A stretch of DNA of 64,000 nucleotides from Euwallacea fornicatus (lineage: Eukaryota; Arthropoda; Insecta; Coleoptera; Curculionidae), in contig NC_089545.1 of NCBI RefSeq assembly GCF_040115645.1, positions 4,278,001 through 4,342,000 of the forward strand. Reading direction: 5' to 3'. This document shows, one piece after another, positions 26,328 through 38,679 of the stretch. Made by a program: the position numbers and the translations under genes. The notes beneath the pieces are model-generated. The model worked only from the letters and a program-made list of their open reading frames with translations, did not search any database and was not told where the DNA came from. Position 1 is the stretch's first letter. Every line of letters begins with the position of its first letter.

Positions 26328-27068
26328 TATACAGGGTGTTGCATCGCCGAACCCACCATAGGAAAACCTATGCAAATTTCAATACCATGTAATATTATCT
26401 TCTCTGTTCGCTTAGGGGCAAAATTATATTAGACTTTTTTGAAGATTATTTTATGAGGGTATTCCATATAAAATATGAAAAATGTTCTTGGGACTATTTG
26501 CGAGATATTTTCAAAAAAACTTTTCTAAAATCTGCAAACTGCTAATGCTGCCCTGATATTTGTCTTTTTTTAAACCATCGGCAACCAAATAATGTATTAT
26601 TTAATAGTATTAGTAAGAAATAAATAAACATTCCTAATTGAATTTCTAAGTTAGTGAATATTCAAATAATTCCACTGTTTCCAATGCAGGACCATTTAAT
26701 GATGTTTACTTTCTTTCCTATTGTGGAGGATATTTAAAAAAAACTATAGTAAAGATAGAATCGTTTCAGCAAAACTCATTTGCCTAATGTCGTAGTAGAT
26801 AGTAAGGTGACGCTTGCTAGTGGTCTAATTGAGGAAGATATCAGGGCAACATTATAAGTTTGCAGATTTTAGAAAAGTTTTTTTCAAAATATCTCTCAAG
26901 TGGTTCGAAGACCATTTTTCATATTTTATATACAAGTCCCTTATAAAATATCTTTAAAAAAATTTAATACAATTTCGCCCTTAAGCAAATAAGGAAAATA
27001 ATATAAAATGGTATTGAAATATATATGGGTTTTTCTATGGTCTGTCTGACGATGCAGTACCCTGTATA
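26328..27068. mobile_element. Foldback DNA element with ~230-bp diverged arms
   Basis: The left arm (about 26328-26558) and right arm (about 26838-27068) are inverted copies at roughly 80-85 percent identity by eye. Shared blocks include the segment around AAAACTTTTCTAAAATCTGC. The ends are TATACAGGGTGTTGCATCG and, reversed, TATACAGGGTACTGCATCG. Like the element 455 bp to the left it has TA/TACAGGG ends, but its arms are unrelated in sequence. There is no coding capacity. Confidence 0.85.
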
Positions 27069-30000
27069 AGGGAAAATTTTCTTAAGGCGGATCTGTACTA
27101 TCAGACAAGCAATAAACTAAGTGGCTGACAGGCCATCTAGGCAAGTAGGCCATTTCCATGCACGGAAACAAGTCTCATCTAAACAGGACGGGATTCGTCA
27201 CTAAAGCACAAGGGAAAACCGATACCTAGATAAACAACGTCGATCTCAGCTTTTTCTTTGTTTTCGAATGCTCCTCTTGTCTCGATGTGGAGTAAATATA
27301 AAATAGTCTAATTTTGCTCCAGGTACGAAGATATGATTTACAGGATGAAGCATTAACACACAGGAGATGATTTTTGAATGACAACATGAATTTACGAGTG
27401 CTTGAATACATGCCTTCGAATGTTGTAACTGAATTTGAATTTCATTAGAAAGATTAAATTTTACGCAAATAGTCACTCTCAGTGATGGAACAATCATGTT
27501 GATTTAATGGCCATGTCATAGGTGGATCTAATAGGAAATCCTGGTTAGCTTACCTGTAAAAGGCGAATTTAGATAACATTTATGTTTCATCATAGGCGTG
27601 ATTCCACATATATGACAATCGAAGTTGAAAATCGGAAATAATATTGCTTAATCAAAATTTAAAAATAAAGCTGTGTACTTTCTTAAATATCAACTTTAGG
27701 TAATTAAAAAATTGAATATGTTCACTGATTATGAAATGGCATTCATTCCATACAGCAAAACATTTTCCATTAAAATGATAAAACTCCGTCACCAAATGGG
27801 TTTCAACTATCGAGACATAAAAAAATCGCCAGCCTCCACTGGGAACAGTCAGCAAATAACAGAATATTTGTTTGCTGGTATTTCTTTTTCTGAAAAAATT
27901 CAATCTCGCTATTCTCATCACAAACAAATCATACTTTTATGTAGCTGAATACGACGTCGTTTATATTGCTAATATGGATAAGCCGCAACGGGGCGAACGA
28001 CTAAGACAAATGGAAAAAAAGACTCAAAACTGGATGACCACTAAGAAACTCACCAGTAACGAACAAAATAAATCTTTAGAAGAAGTACAGAATAATTTTC
28101 ATTTTCATTTTACATTTTCGCATGTGGCTAAATTGAATTAATTGACAACGTAGATGAGGAATTGCTAAAAAATGCTTATAACTCTGATGATAAAAACATT
28201 GTTAAAAATATGAAAATATGCAATATAATATTAAACACCTTCGACATTTCCTACAGTAAATTCTATGTTATAAATGCAATACTATAAACGTGAGAAATGG
28301 TGTATTTCTAAAGCCACATATTAATTACACAATAAATTAATAGTTAATTTTCGTTAATTTTTGCAAATTTGTATGGGTAAGATTATAAATTCATGGCGTT
28401 AATAACACTATAACAATTTTTTTTTTCGTTTTTGATATTTTGATACACTGTCAAGGACATTTGCGTTTCTAAACTAGATACCATGTTTCAGTAAGACATT
28501 AAAATACTTACCCTTTATCATGGTTTATCCATATCACTCACTTAGTGTCCTTTGTAGATACGGATTATAGAAGGACCTTATTCTCTTAGAAATAATTAAA
28601 ACATGAGCGCTCTTTGAGAGACACTATAATTGGGTGCGTTGACTCACTTTGAAATATGTTTTCCTTCCTTGCTTCTAATAAAGATTAATAACGACACGTA
28701 CATGGCTCATTATTTACCTAGCGAGTTAAGACGCGTTGGATTTTTGTGTTTTTGATTAAATTTTTTTCTAAATTCACATAAATTAATTTAATTTTATCAA
28801 ATCTAACAGTAACAAAACTTATTTACTATTCTCAAATTATTTACTAAGAAGAAATACACAATAAATTAGAAAAACTGCATCAGCATACTGTCGTTTGCCA
28901 AGCAAACTTTGTTTTTTTATGACTGGCTGCGCCATCTATAAAATATGCAAGCACTACCTGTGAAACCGGAACAGATATTTTCTGTCACCCTAGCTAGTTT
29001 CGGCTACTCACATCGCTATAGCGCAACAACAAAGTTACAGATATCTTTTTACCAAGAAGGTTAACTGACCTTAGTTTAGGATAGATGCACCATAACAACA
29101 ATAATCGAGTTCTATTTACACAAAAGGTTTACTTTTCTTCAAGAAATAGTAGAAGCAACGTTATTGTGACTATAACTAACAAAATACAAGTGTTATCTAA
29201 ACCAAGCTGGGAGGATTTGCAAGAAATAGTTCTGAGGTACCTCTACTGATTAATATCTAGTTCAGTGAGAACCTATCTACTTAAAAGATACATGCCTCAA
29301 TCAACAATAAATATAGGAGTCGTGATTGATGCATTTTTGTACTTTAAAGTAATATCACAGATGCCCAAAATTGTTAGTTTAGAGCCGTCAACACTCAGGA
29401 CATTACTTGAACATGTTCTTTTTATAAAATTTAGAAGTTATTCCAAGTTTTGTGGCCATTATTTGATACATCAATACTCTTTACTTGCAAAAAAGAAGAT
29501 AATATGATTCAGTTTTATCTTGAATTATTTTCTGTTCTGGCTACTGGTGCATATATGTTTGAACTAGAAGAAGCCTGTGAGGAAATGTGATCGACAAAGT
29601 TCTGGGATCATCGATAAATCAGATATCTTACTTTCCTTACAGATAATAACATGATGTTGATGGAAATGTGGATCTTTCATCCAAAATGTATTGAGGACAA
29701 GTGAATTTCAAGATCGAGATATAACTATTTATCCAATCTTAACAACTTTTCAAATTTTAAGCACTGATAGTTTGGGAAACTGAATAGTAAAGGTATTTAA
29801 AATACAGATCATATTAACTAACTAGATGTGCTCTAATATTGCTCTAAAGTCAATCTACGTTCTGGTTATTCTACTGTATTTTTAAGGTTTCAGAGCCTCA
29901 CTGGAGGTGTCCAGGGTCAGTATAAGATCCATATCTGACAATTTGGGCATCAAACATAACTTCAAAAGGTTAAAATTTTCTTTAAAATTTTTAAAAGAGC

Positions 30001-30705
30001 AGGAGTGCGTAATTATAACCATTTTCAAAATTTTAACTTCCAATCAAATGAGCAACCCAAATGGCTATCGCATTAAACTAGTTGCTGTGTCTTTCAATTC
30101 GAATTTTTGACGCTATTCGTGTTTACCCAGAGATTCCAATTGCTAATATGTTCGACGTCTTTGAACCGAATTTCTGATTCTTGATTAGCTTTAACGGAGA
30201 AAATTCACAAATAAAGTAAAGATTCTATTTGTTTATATACATTTTTATGGTTAGGATCCACAAGATTTGCCTTGTCACTTGTCAATGCCACGTTCTCTGT
30301 CAAATGTTAGGGGATCCCAAGTTTTTATTTTTGATTATTAATAGGGTTGTTCATAAGTGCACAATCGTGCGAAAAGTGATACTGTTTGCACAATAAAGGT
30401 ATGGACTAAGATAGCATTACAATGGACATATTAAAAATATAATTAATTTAAGTTATTTTTATTTCCAATTTTGCTCGAATTCAGCTGGTCAAACGTTTGT
30501 GTAATTTCTGGTTGTATCTCTGTTTAGCTTCATGTACCTTTACTTTACAAAACGTATGTTCTGAGTTTTCGTAATAATTCTTCGGTTTTGTCAAAAAATG
30601 GTACAATTGTCATCCATTTGGCACAATATTCATACAATCTATTAGTGGCAGCTCATTAATTTATCTTTTCGAAATTTTAGATTTCAAATTGGATAAAAAT
30701 TTGCA
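27069..30705. other. Intergenic, with the unassigned block at 29.1-29.6 kb
   Basis: Short frames on both strands at 27.2-28.1 kb have no recognisable domains. No repeat was identified between the foldback at 27.07 kb and NDUFA6 other than the coding-like block listed separately. Confidence 0.5.
29086..29590 (+). other. Unassigned coding-like block upstream of NDUFA6
   Basis: A plus-strand frame from ATG 29086 ends at TGA 29248 (contains KIQVLSKPSWEDLQEIVLRY). It is followed by an 80-codon frame at 29265-29507 (contains VIDAFLYFKVISQMPK and LEPSTLRTLLEHVLFIKF). After a one-frame change comes QFYLELFSVLATGAYMFELE up to a TGA near 29,588. The three pieces lie in tandem on one strand and their composition is protein-like. 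They could be a decayed gene or exons split by tiny introns; chance is also possible. No family was recognised. Confidence 0.3.
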
Positions 30706-32521
30706 ATGGCTCAACAAACCGTACGACAAACCTTAAAGCAAGTAAAGCCGATCTTATCACTGGATAAAGAAGAAGCGAGAAAAAGAGCATTAAATTTATA
30801 CAAGGCCTGGTATCGTCAACTACCTTTCATAGGTTTGTGACTAAAATGCATAACTTTAAGTTTATGTAATCCATTTAATCAATGTTTATATAACCAAAAA
30901 ATGATGTTTACCACTGGTCATGTTTCTCCAATCTTAAAAATTAATTTTCTTTTGCGTTGGAAAATCTTTTGGCAAAGTTTCTCCCATTTAAGTCTTCAGA
31001 TCTTCTAATATATTGTTTTGTAGATTATAAATTTTCTCAAATCCCAAACACTGATTGCCTTTGTTGTCTTACAACCTTTAGTGTTTCTGATAATTTGCGA
31101 AGCTAGAAAAGCACCACTTCATTATATTTATATTGGAGAACCAGTCATCTGGGAGGCAGGTTAGGTATTTGGATTTATTGATATCAGAATCTGGAAGAAG
31201 GTAATTTCGAGCTGTCATATCTATTATTCCACTGAGACTACAGTCTGGGAATTTACCCACATAAATAAGATTAAAATTAAAGTTTAAGTCATGTCCTAAC
31301 AGTTTTGTGGTGAGAAATTAGTAATCTAATGTAGTTTGGCACATTAACACATACATAATTGTGAAAAATCTCTCAATGATATGATTTAAAATTTAGTCAT
31401 TCCTTGCATTACTGCTTGGTTAAATTTCCAGAATGTAGTGTGAGTGCATCCAAAAATAAGTCAATAATCAATAGATTGGAACACCTGACTTGCCCTTCAA
31501 ATATCTGGTACCCCAACACAAATGTAATAAAGTGAAACACTTTCAGAGGCAAGAAGAAAAGAAAATTAGTAAATGTTGCGCAAGAGTTCAGAAAATCTAT
31601 CACACAATGTGTTTCAAGGCTTAGATTTCAAAAGGGGAAGGGCAAATTGAGTAGAGAACTTTTCCAGTAGATTTGTCAGAGCAAAGCAAAATTAATTTAG
31701 AAAATTGGAAATATGTGACCAATCTCAGAGGGTAATTTTTATAAAATAAATAAACATACAAAAATATTATGTCTTGGAAGAGTATTTTCCAGGATTCGAG
31801 TTTATCTATGTCTGAGTTACATTGATGAAAATTGTATTTTTTGGTAGTTGCTTAATGTAAGCAGTGAGACCTAAAGAAAAATTTTTAAAGTCAAGGTTAA
31901 GTCGTTTTAAATAAATAAGTTTACTTACAGTGAACTTCATGTTGTAGTTAAGCAGTATGACATCCCAAAAACCGTCGAACAATGCAAAGAGAAGCTTAGA
32001 CATGAATTTAAAAAACATGGAGAAATAAAAGATATTCGTATTATTGATATGTTAGTGATTAAGGTGAGATGGTTAATTTACTTTTGTTAATATAGGTACC
32101 AAATGACTTTAAAGTACTGGTAGGACCAAATTTGATAATTTAATTTTTTTTATACATTGGCCATAGTTCACTTCGAAGAGCAATTTGTGTACAATACATT
32201 ACAAACTGTCTCCAACATAATTTGTTGAAGTGTGGTACTGCTTAAACATGCGACACTTCTTCATTAAGCCTAAAAATCGCCTGGAAATGCTTAGTTTAAA
32301 CTTAATATATTGTTTAATTTAACAAAATGTTTTTCATAGTTTATAGTTTTATGATCTATTATAATAATCTGCGAAATTTGCTTTAATTTCAGGGTCAAAT
32401 GGAACTAAAAGAGACAGTTAATTTTTGGAAACAGAAGAATCATATAATGACTTACTTTAAGGATACATGGGAACCTAAACCAGATGACTTCTTATCTAAA
32501 TTTTTATCAGGCAAAGATTAG
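30706..32521 (+). CDS. NDUFA6: NADH dehydrogenase 1 alpha subcomplex subunit 6 (complex I B14, LYR family)
   Basis: This is a complete three-exon gene. The CDS exons are 30706-30832, 31948-32063 and 32393-32521, all with GT-AG introns (1,115 and 329 bp). Phases fit exactly: exon 1 leaves one base, exon 2 restores phase 0. The product is 123 aa, close to the usual ~125-130 aa. The LYR-type motif is LYKAWYR at residues 31-37 (LYK instead of LYR). It is followed by the family's conserved middle block ending in MLVIKG and a C-terminal block with FWKQKNHIM and PKPDDFLSKF. By family knowledge it is an accessory subunit of mitochondrial complex I that binds acyl carrier protein on the matrix side. 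The start is the first ATG of the conserved frame. An AG at 30679-30680 could be the acceptor of a 5' UTR intron. AATAAA motifs at 32592 and 32621 are plausible polyadenylation signals. It is convergent with the carboxypeptidase gene. There are no frame breaks, so it is probably functional. Confidence 0.93.
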
Positions 32522-32883
32522 AAAGTATTTCAGGCAACTGGGATGAAAACAATGTAGAAATAGGTAGCGTTAGTTTATAAATATCTGTTATAATAAAAAA
32601 ATTGATTAAAGATCATATGAAATAAATTCAATAAACTGTTACCATACACTGTTTTCTGAATTGATTTGTGATTAATATTCTGGATAGAACACGGAAGGAT
32701 TTCCCAATCAATCCCCACATAAGTTATTAGAAGAGATAATGTGCCAGAAAAATAAATAATCCATTTAATTGTAGGTTTCACTTAATATTTAATTATCTAT
32801 ATAAAAAGTCTTGTTCACTGACAATGTTAGAAAACAATATAAAATAATAATTTTAAGTTTTTCACTCATGTTGTCCAGTAAGG

Positions 32884-35800
32884 TCATAGTTCTGTATGGA
32901 AAGGCTTGTTTCCAGTAAACCTAGAAATCAAATCCCAAGCCCATTTTGGTTGGTCAGCAGGAACCATGTGACCAGCGTTTCTCACTAACACTTCTGTTAA
33001 ATTTCCTGCCTGCTTTACATACCCGGCTAGTTCAGATTCGACATACCATTGATATCTATAAATCAAGCAAGATATCTCAAACTTTTTTTACTCTATAGAT
33101 CCACATAATAGTAAAGTAACAAAAACTGTAGTTTTATAATTAAGCTGCTTTTGCTAGCACTCAATTCTACCCACCTTGGTGCCGTTTTGTACTGATCAGC
33201 AGCAGAAAAACTTAAGTTGATTAAGTAGTTTTCAGTTAAAGGATAGGCCACTATTATGTCTAGCTGCCCGTTGTAGATTAAGACCCTGTAGTTGCTCAGT
33301 AATTCGGATATCCACGGGGTTACACTTTGCATTACATCATTCCTGAGATTCACCTACGAGAATATTAGTTGTTTGAAACCAGATGGATGTCGGAAAACAA
33401 TATGAATATATAGGTCGACACATATACTCCTTTGAATCTATACATCTAGAGAAACGGTACGTTTTTATCACTCAAAACTGGCAAGTTATTTTGTATTAGA
33501 GGGAGTACAGGATATACAAATTTTGTGAGCACTAAATTTTGTATTGACTTAAGCTGAGTTATGATTTGCAAGATACAGGGTGATTTATTGAGAATGGAAC
33601 GTGACAAAACTTAAGATAAGAGACGCTAAAATATGACGATTGGACTCACATAGCTTATACCAATGTTGTCTGTTTCTGAATTACAGGGTATTAAAAGTTG
33701 AAATGTCATTTCAAAATACTCTAATAACTTTTTCATAGCATGAACACCGAAGTTGGTATACTTAGGTTTTGTTTACATTAGTATAAGGTATTTTGGGCTC
33801 CGTTTTCATATTTTGATGACTCTTATCTTCGGTTTCGCCGTGACTCATTTTTAACGAATCACCCTGTATAACGTTTTTTGTTAATTTTTAAATATGTATA
33901 CCCCTATACTAAAAAATAAAATATATCAACAAACATGATTCTTACCTCTACAATATTAGTTTCATCGCTAAAGGTAGTATTTCCAACATGAATTGCACTT
34001 CGCACATCGGCTCTCTGCAGATACTTGGACATAAACGCTATCTCAATGTCTAACGGATCAATCGAATATAAGTAGTTGAAATAGTTATCAAATCCAGAGA
34101 TATTTTTAAATAACGAAGTGTGATTATTCAAATCACCGTTTAGGAGTGAGTCAAATATCTCGAAGGCTTTGTCATACTGTTGCTTCTGGATATATTGAAT
34201 ACCCTGGGCCTCATAACTTTGAACAATTTTTAACGCATTAGAATCGATAATTCCCAATTGATAAAGATACAGCCCATATTTGAGTTGGTGTTCTGGGTCG
34301 CTGAGACCATTGCCGATGCTCAAACCTATTCAAATGTGTGTCTTACGTAATAACATGTCAAGATTGAGATTTGATCTTACCCTGTAAATTAATTTTCAAT
34401 TTGGCACTTGGGTTATTTTTCAAAATCGTATAAGAAATGGCGGGCACATATTTTCCCCCGTAGGACTCCCCAGCGATGAAGAAATTATTTTTCTGAAGAT
34501 CAGGAAACAGAGTGAAAAATTGGGTTAAAGCGCTGTATAAGTCTTGTCCAACTTTAGTTTCATTTTGGGCATATCCTCCGGTAGTAAAACTGAAACCGGT
34601 TCCTAAGGAAGAAATAATTTTTAATGAATCATCCTAGTGTTTTTTAGTTCAAAAATTTCTTTGTAGCCTTAAATCGGCAAATTAGTAGTTGAATAAATGA
34701 CAAATCTAAATCGCATGTGAAAATGAATTGTTTAGTTTTTGTAAAACTATCTGTTAGGAAGTTTCTGAGACATGTGATTTCGTATTAAATTAAAATAAAC
34801 TAAAAATTCCCTACAATTCACCCTTCATGTATCGTTAGAAAAAACATATAGTAAGTATTCCTTCATGTATTCTCATAAAATTGTATGGTGATGTAAAGCA
34901 CTCTCTTTTGAAAAAGGCACATATTTGGACAACTCCTTTTCAAACACAATTAAATTAAATATTTTTATTTTAAAGAGCATTTTTTGCTTTATTAGAAACC
35001 CTTCAACGTTTACTTTAATCGGCTTTTTTTTAAACAAGGCTTTTTCCAGTTTTCCTAGATAAAACTGAGTTGAATAGCACAGCTTTAATTACGTGGTTGC
35101 AGCAAGGCCTGGGAGCCTGTCGCCAACTGATTTTAAGCCTCATCTGGAAATTTATGGTAGTGCTTATTAACCTGGCGTATATTGAGATATAATTTAACCA
35201 TATGTTACAACTCAATCATTTTCACTTGTATTTCACAACCTTGATGTATAGTAGTATTATACAGGGTGTAAATAGTCAACACGGGAATACTTCAAGGAAC
35301 GATAGGACTCTACAAAATAATAAAAAGGTGCTAATAGACCCATGGTCAAAAACGCCCCATTTTCGATATACAGGGTAGCAAGGTTTTATATTTTTTGGAA
35401 GATATTTTCAACAATTTTTATGATTTTGTTTACGTTCAGTTTAATTTTTATTTTAAGAAATTTGAATAAATGTTATTATATACTTCGGATTGTTGATAAC
35501 TAAGCCGGATAATTATTTTTTCCTTACTTCTTTTACATCTATAGATCTTTTTGAAAATTCTAGGTTATCGGTAAAGGATACTAAGATATCGTAGAATATC
35601 AAAAAACTAAAGAGTTGAAGAAGGAATTTTAATTTGATATCAAAATTCATACAGTGTTCCTAAATAACGTAATATCTTATATATGGTTACCGACGATGTT
35701 TATGTTTTTTTGCAGAAGGTCTTAAAAAAAATAGGTGTACAAAATAAAAATAAATTACTCAAGGCATACGTGAGAAAAATGTAAAATATGACAAAAAACG

Positions 35801-37340
35801 TGAAATTTTGCTACCCTGTATATCGAAAATAATGCGTTTTTGACCATGAACCTATTAGAATTATTTCATTATTTCGCAAAGTATTATCACCTCCTGAGAT
35901 ATCTCCAAAAGGGTCTTTATTTATTAAAGAAATAATTAAAATAATTCAAACAACACTCTTACCTACAGGATTGTCGATGTAAATAACATTATGGTTTTGG
36001 GTCCACGAATATTTCCTGAATTTAAGTCCCCGTTTATTTTTTACATAAAACGGACCATTTTCGGCAAACAGACCTATCAAGCTAGATGCTCCGGGGCCTC
36101 CTTGGAGCCACAAAATTATTGGTGCAGTTTCAGAATTTACTTGGGCAGGGAAATACCAGAAGAAGAGGTTTGAGTTAAATTGCTTGTCTACCGTGAAGTA
36201 ACCTGAAAAATTAAAGATTTAATAATCGAGTGGAATAATTATAAATCAAAATATGTAGTAGGGTATACACATACAAAATTATCTATAAGATATAAAGGTA
36301 AGAAATGACAATCCGAATACAGAAAATTTCGTCAGAGAAAAAAAAGAGTATTAACACTATGCTGGAGTTACTCAGGGAAAGTGGCCTATTAAAAGTCACG
36401 GACAGTTAAAAGAGATTCTTCTAAAAATCTGAAGTACTATTCATAATTGGTAAGTAGGTAGATATTTATATTTGCTTAGTTCAATAGTCACAATTTTACT
36501 AAAATAGAGAGATCAAAATTTGAACATGTGAAACACTTTGTTACAAGTTAAAAAACGTATTGTATATGTGTATTTCGGAGATTTAATAATTCTTAAGTTT
36601 TAGTATTATAATATTATCATTAACGGTAAGATAAAGACGGGTAAACTGACGGAGCCATCTAGGGATGAAGCATTGCCCAATGAGGTTACTACTACCGTCA
36701 ACTTAGTGTCAGGGAATTCCATTTGGACTGGGATATCTTCCGAAAATTGATGACAGGTAACAACAGGAAATGGGCAGTTGAAATATAGATACTATAGAAA
36801 GGTAGGGGACAAGAGTAGTAGCAAACTCGTTACTTTATCGTTCTATATTTTGATAATATATTAGCATTCCTCAACTGTGGAAAAAGTTTATAATGTTATT
36901 CCGACACTAACACGTGTACAAACTGATGTATATTTACAGTCCGTTGTAAAGATACATCAGTTATATTTTACAAAATCACATCCTATCATATTCAGTTATA
37001 TGGATTTCGCCACTTACGAAAATTCGGTTTAGGTGTAGGCCACGATTTACCAAATCAGCCTAAATATCAAAAGTAACAGAAGTTTTATAACGAGCAAGTT
37101 CTTACCTGAATAACTGATTTCTTTCTTAAATCCATTGAAATATACTTGAGATGCAGATTGGGCCTCTTTAATCTTGTTTTGTTCAATTAGAGGGGTAAGA
37201 ATTAATGGTTGTCCAGGATCAATATCACCTTTTTCGTCAGTAAAAACTTGAGGTCTTAATGAAGGATAGAAGTTTGGAAATGCTCCATGTGCAGGATGAA
37301 ATAGGAGTAGGGCATTTAAATATAGCATTAACGATGTCAT
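32884..37340 (-). CDS. Secreted serine carboxypeptidase (S10 family; CPVL / venom serine carboxypeptidase-like)
   Basis: This is a complete six-exon gene on the minus strand. Exons in order of translation are 37106-37340, 35963-36202, 34381-34602, 33946-34325, 33175-33353 and 32884-33055. All junctions are GT-AG and phases agree, giving 1,428 bp and 475 aa, a normal S10 length. Residues 1-19 form a signal peptide (MTSLMLYLNALLLFHPAHG). The oxyanion-loop motif is WLQGGPGASS (110-119). The nucleophile is Ser205 in GESYGGKY, the acid is Asp391 in YNGQLDIIV, and the base is His448 in NAGHMVPADQP, so the triad is complete. Several N-glycosylation sequons (NET, NTT, NLT) fit a secretory or lysosomal enzyme that removes C-terminal residues from peptides. 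Insect homologues are called vitellogenic, venom or CPVL-like carboxypeptidases; which name fits cannot be told here. Introns are 903, 1360, 55, 592 and 119 bp. Transposon-like repeats sit in the 1360-bp and 592-bp introns without touching exons. The gene looks functional. Confidence 0.95.
33574..33868. mobile_element. MITE (~295 bp) in a carboxypeptidase intron
   Basis: The ends are TACAGGGTGATTTATTGAGA and, reversed, TACAGGGTGATTCGTTAAAA, with further inverted similarity for about 65 bp (AAGATAAGAG, AAAATATGA). TA flanks both ends. It lies wholly in the 592-bp intron (33354-33945) of the serine carboxypeptidase gene, away from the splice sites. It has no coding capacity, so it is a mariner-type miniature element. 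Confidence 0.75.
35263..35945. mobile_element. Foldback repeat in a carboxypeptidase intron (copy A)
   Basis: The left arm contains CATGGTCAAAAACGCC and TTTTCGATATACAGGGTAGCA (35,320-35,380). Its reverse complement is at 35,810-35,910. The outer left end is TATACAGGGTGTAAATAGTC and the right end fades near 35,945. The element lies in the 1,360-bp intron of the carboxypeptidase gene, ending within about 20 bp of that intron's 5' splice site (donor GT at 35961-35962). A related copy in the opposite orientation is at 19.3-19.7 kb. Confidence 0.7.
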
Positions 37341-37520
37341 GGTGGTTTGAATAGTTACGGCACTAAAAAAAGTAGAACGTTTTAGTTTATAGGTCTATCC
37401 ACAATATTCTTAAATTTGTTCATAAATACCATGCATAACAATTATGACCCGATCAGGATAAGTAAGCCATAAGTTAGAGGTTATCAGAAATGCCTTTACA
37501 TTGTATGAATATCTCTAACT

Positions 37521-38679
37521 AAAAGGTGTTTCAGTTTTTATCTGTATCCTTTCAATGAGTGATAGAAAGTCCCACAATTAATTGAAAAATGCACGTTTAT
37601 TCACAAAATTATGGGACGCTTTAGGTTCAGATTTTTTGGAGTTCTTCCAATTTTTGAGATATTAAGTTGAAATTGGGAAAGCACATTTCTTTATTTCAAA
37701 TAAAAGCTCACGTCAAAAAGCACATTTCTCTATTTCATATAAGAGCTCACGTCAACTGGCGCCTAAAGCCATGATTTAAAAATCTATAGGGTAACATTTT
37801 TTAAAGGTATCAGGCCCTCTTCTACCCACAAAAATTTTAGGCAACTTACGCCACTGACGATCTAAAAACCCCTCTCCTAAAAATGTGAAATAAATTTGAA
37901 GTTCTGCGCACTGGTGTTTTCCAAATAAATGCTACATAACTCGAGAATCAAGGTAAAAATGGGGCATTTTAGTGATAGCTACTTTTGTAAATTAGTAAAA
38001 AATAGGTGACAAATATGAAAAAATGCAGGAGATAGGAACAGTAGGTATTTACGTAACTAACTAAGAAATGTATAATTTCACGAAATAAGTGAGATTTTAC
38101 GGGGTATCCTGAAAGCTAACATATGTATCGTAGTTACAGGTTCCATTTGGTAACCGAGGTATGAAACGAGAACACCTACTTTCTTTATATAACTAGTTAT
38201 GAAATGAAATGGGATTAGTCATCGGTGTTGGTTAAGAAGTCTGTCACTTATCGAAATTAGAAATAGTTGCTTATGTTTTATTTGGATATAACAGACTTTT
38301 TAGTGATGTTATTTTACAGTTGATATTGTGACAAAAATATTTTAAAGTTGAAAGAAGAATAGAACATTTTGATTAGTTAATGTCCATATATCACAAAAAA
38401 GTTTAAAGTAGTGAAGAGGGGTCCGACCCTATAAAAAATATCACTTTATGGATTTTCATACGAACTTTTCCCACCAATTGATGTGGGTAAACTCTTATGA
38501 GAAATATGAAATCCAAATTTAAATTTAATATTTCCAAAATCGCTAGAGAAATTAAGAAAAAATGAAAAAAATTACGCTTTTACACCTATATGTTTGTTGT
38601 GTTTTTTGCAGTCATCTTATTCTGTAGTTTACTACCACCCTTTGACAGGATACAGATTAAAACTAAAACACCCTGTATA
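37521..38679. mobile_element. Putative ~1.16-kb non-autonomous DNA element upstream of the carboxypeptidase
   Basis: The left end (AGGTGTTTCAGTTTTTATCT, then GTATCCTTTCAA) is the inverted counterpart of the right end, which reads ATACAGGGTGTTTTAGTTTT, then AATCTGTATCC when reversed. About 55 bp match imperfectly. The right end carries the TACAGGGTG terminus; the left terminus has lost it. The interior is non-coding and includes a 39-bp tandem duplication at 37,681-37,758. The element starts about 180 bp upstream of the carboxypeptidase ATG. Confidence 0.5.
37681..37758 (+). repeat. 39-bp tandem duplication
   Basis: Two consecutive 39-bp units (37681-37719 and 37720-37758) share GCACATTTCT and AGCTCACGTCAA with about five differences. 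It lies inside the putative element upstream of the carboxypeptidase gene. Confidence 0.85.
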
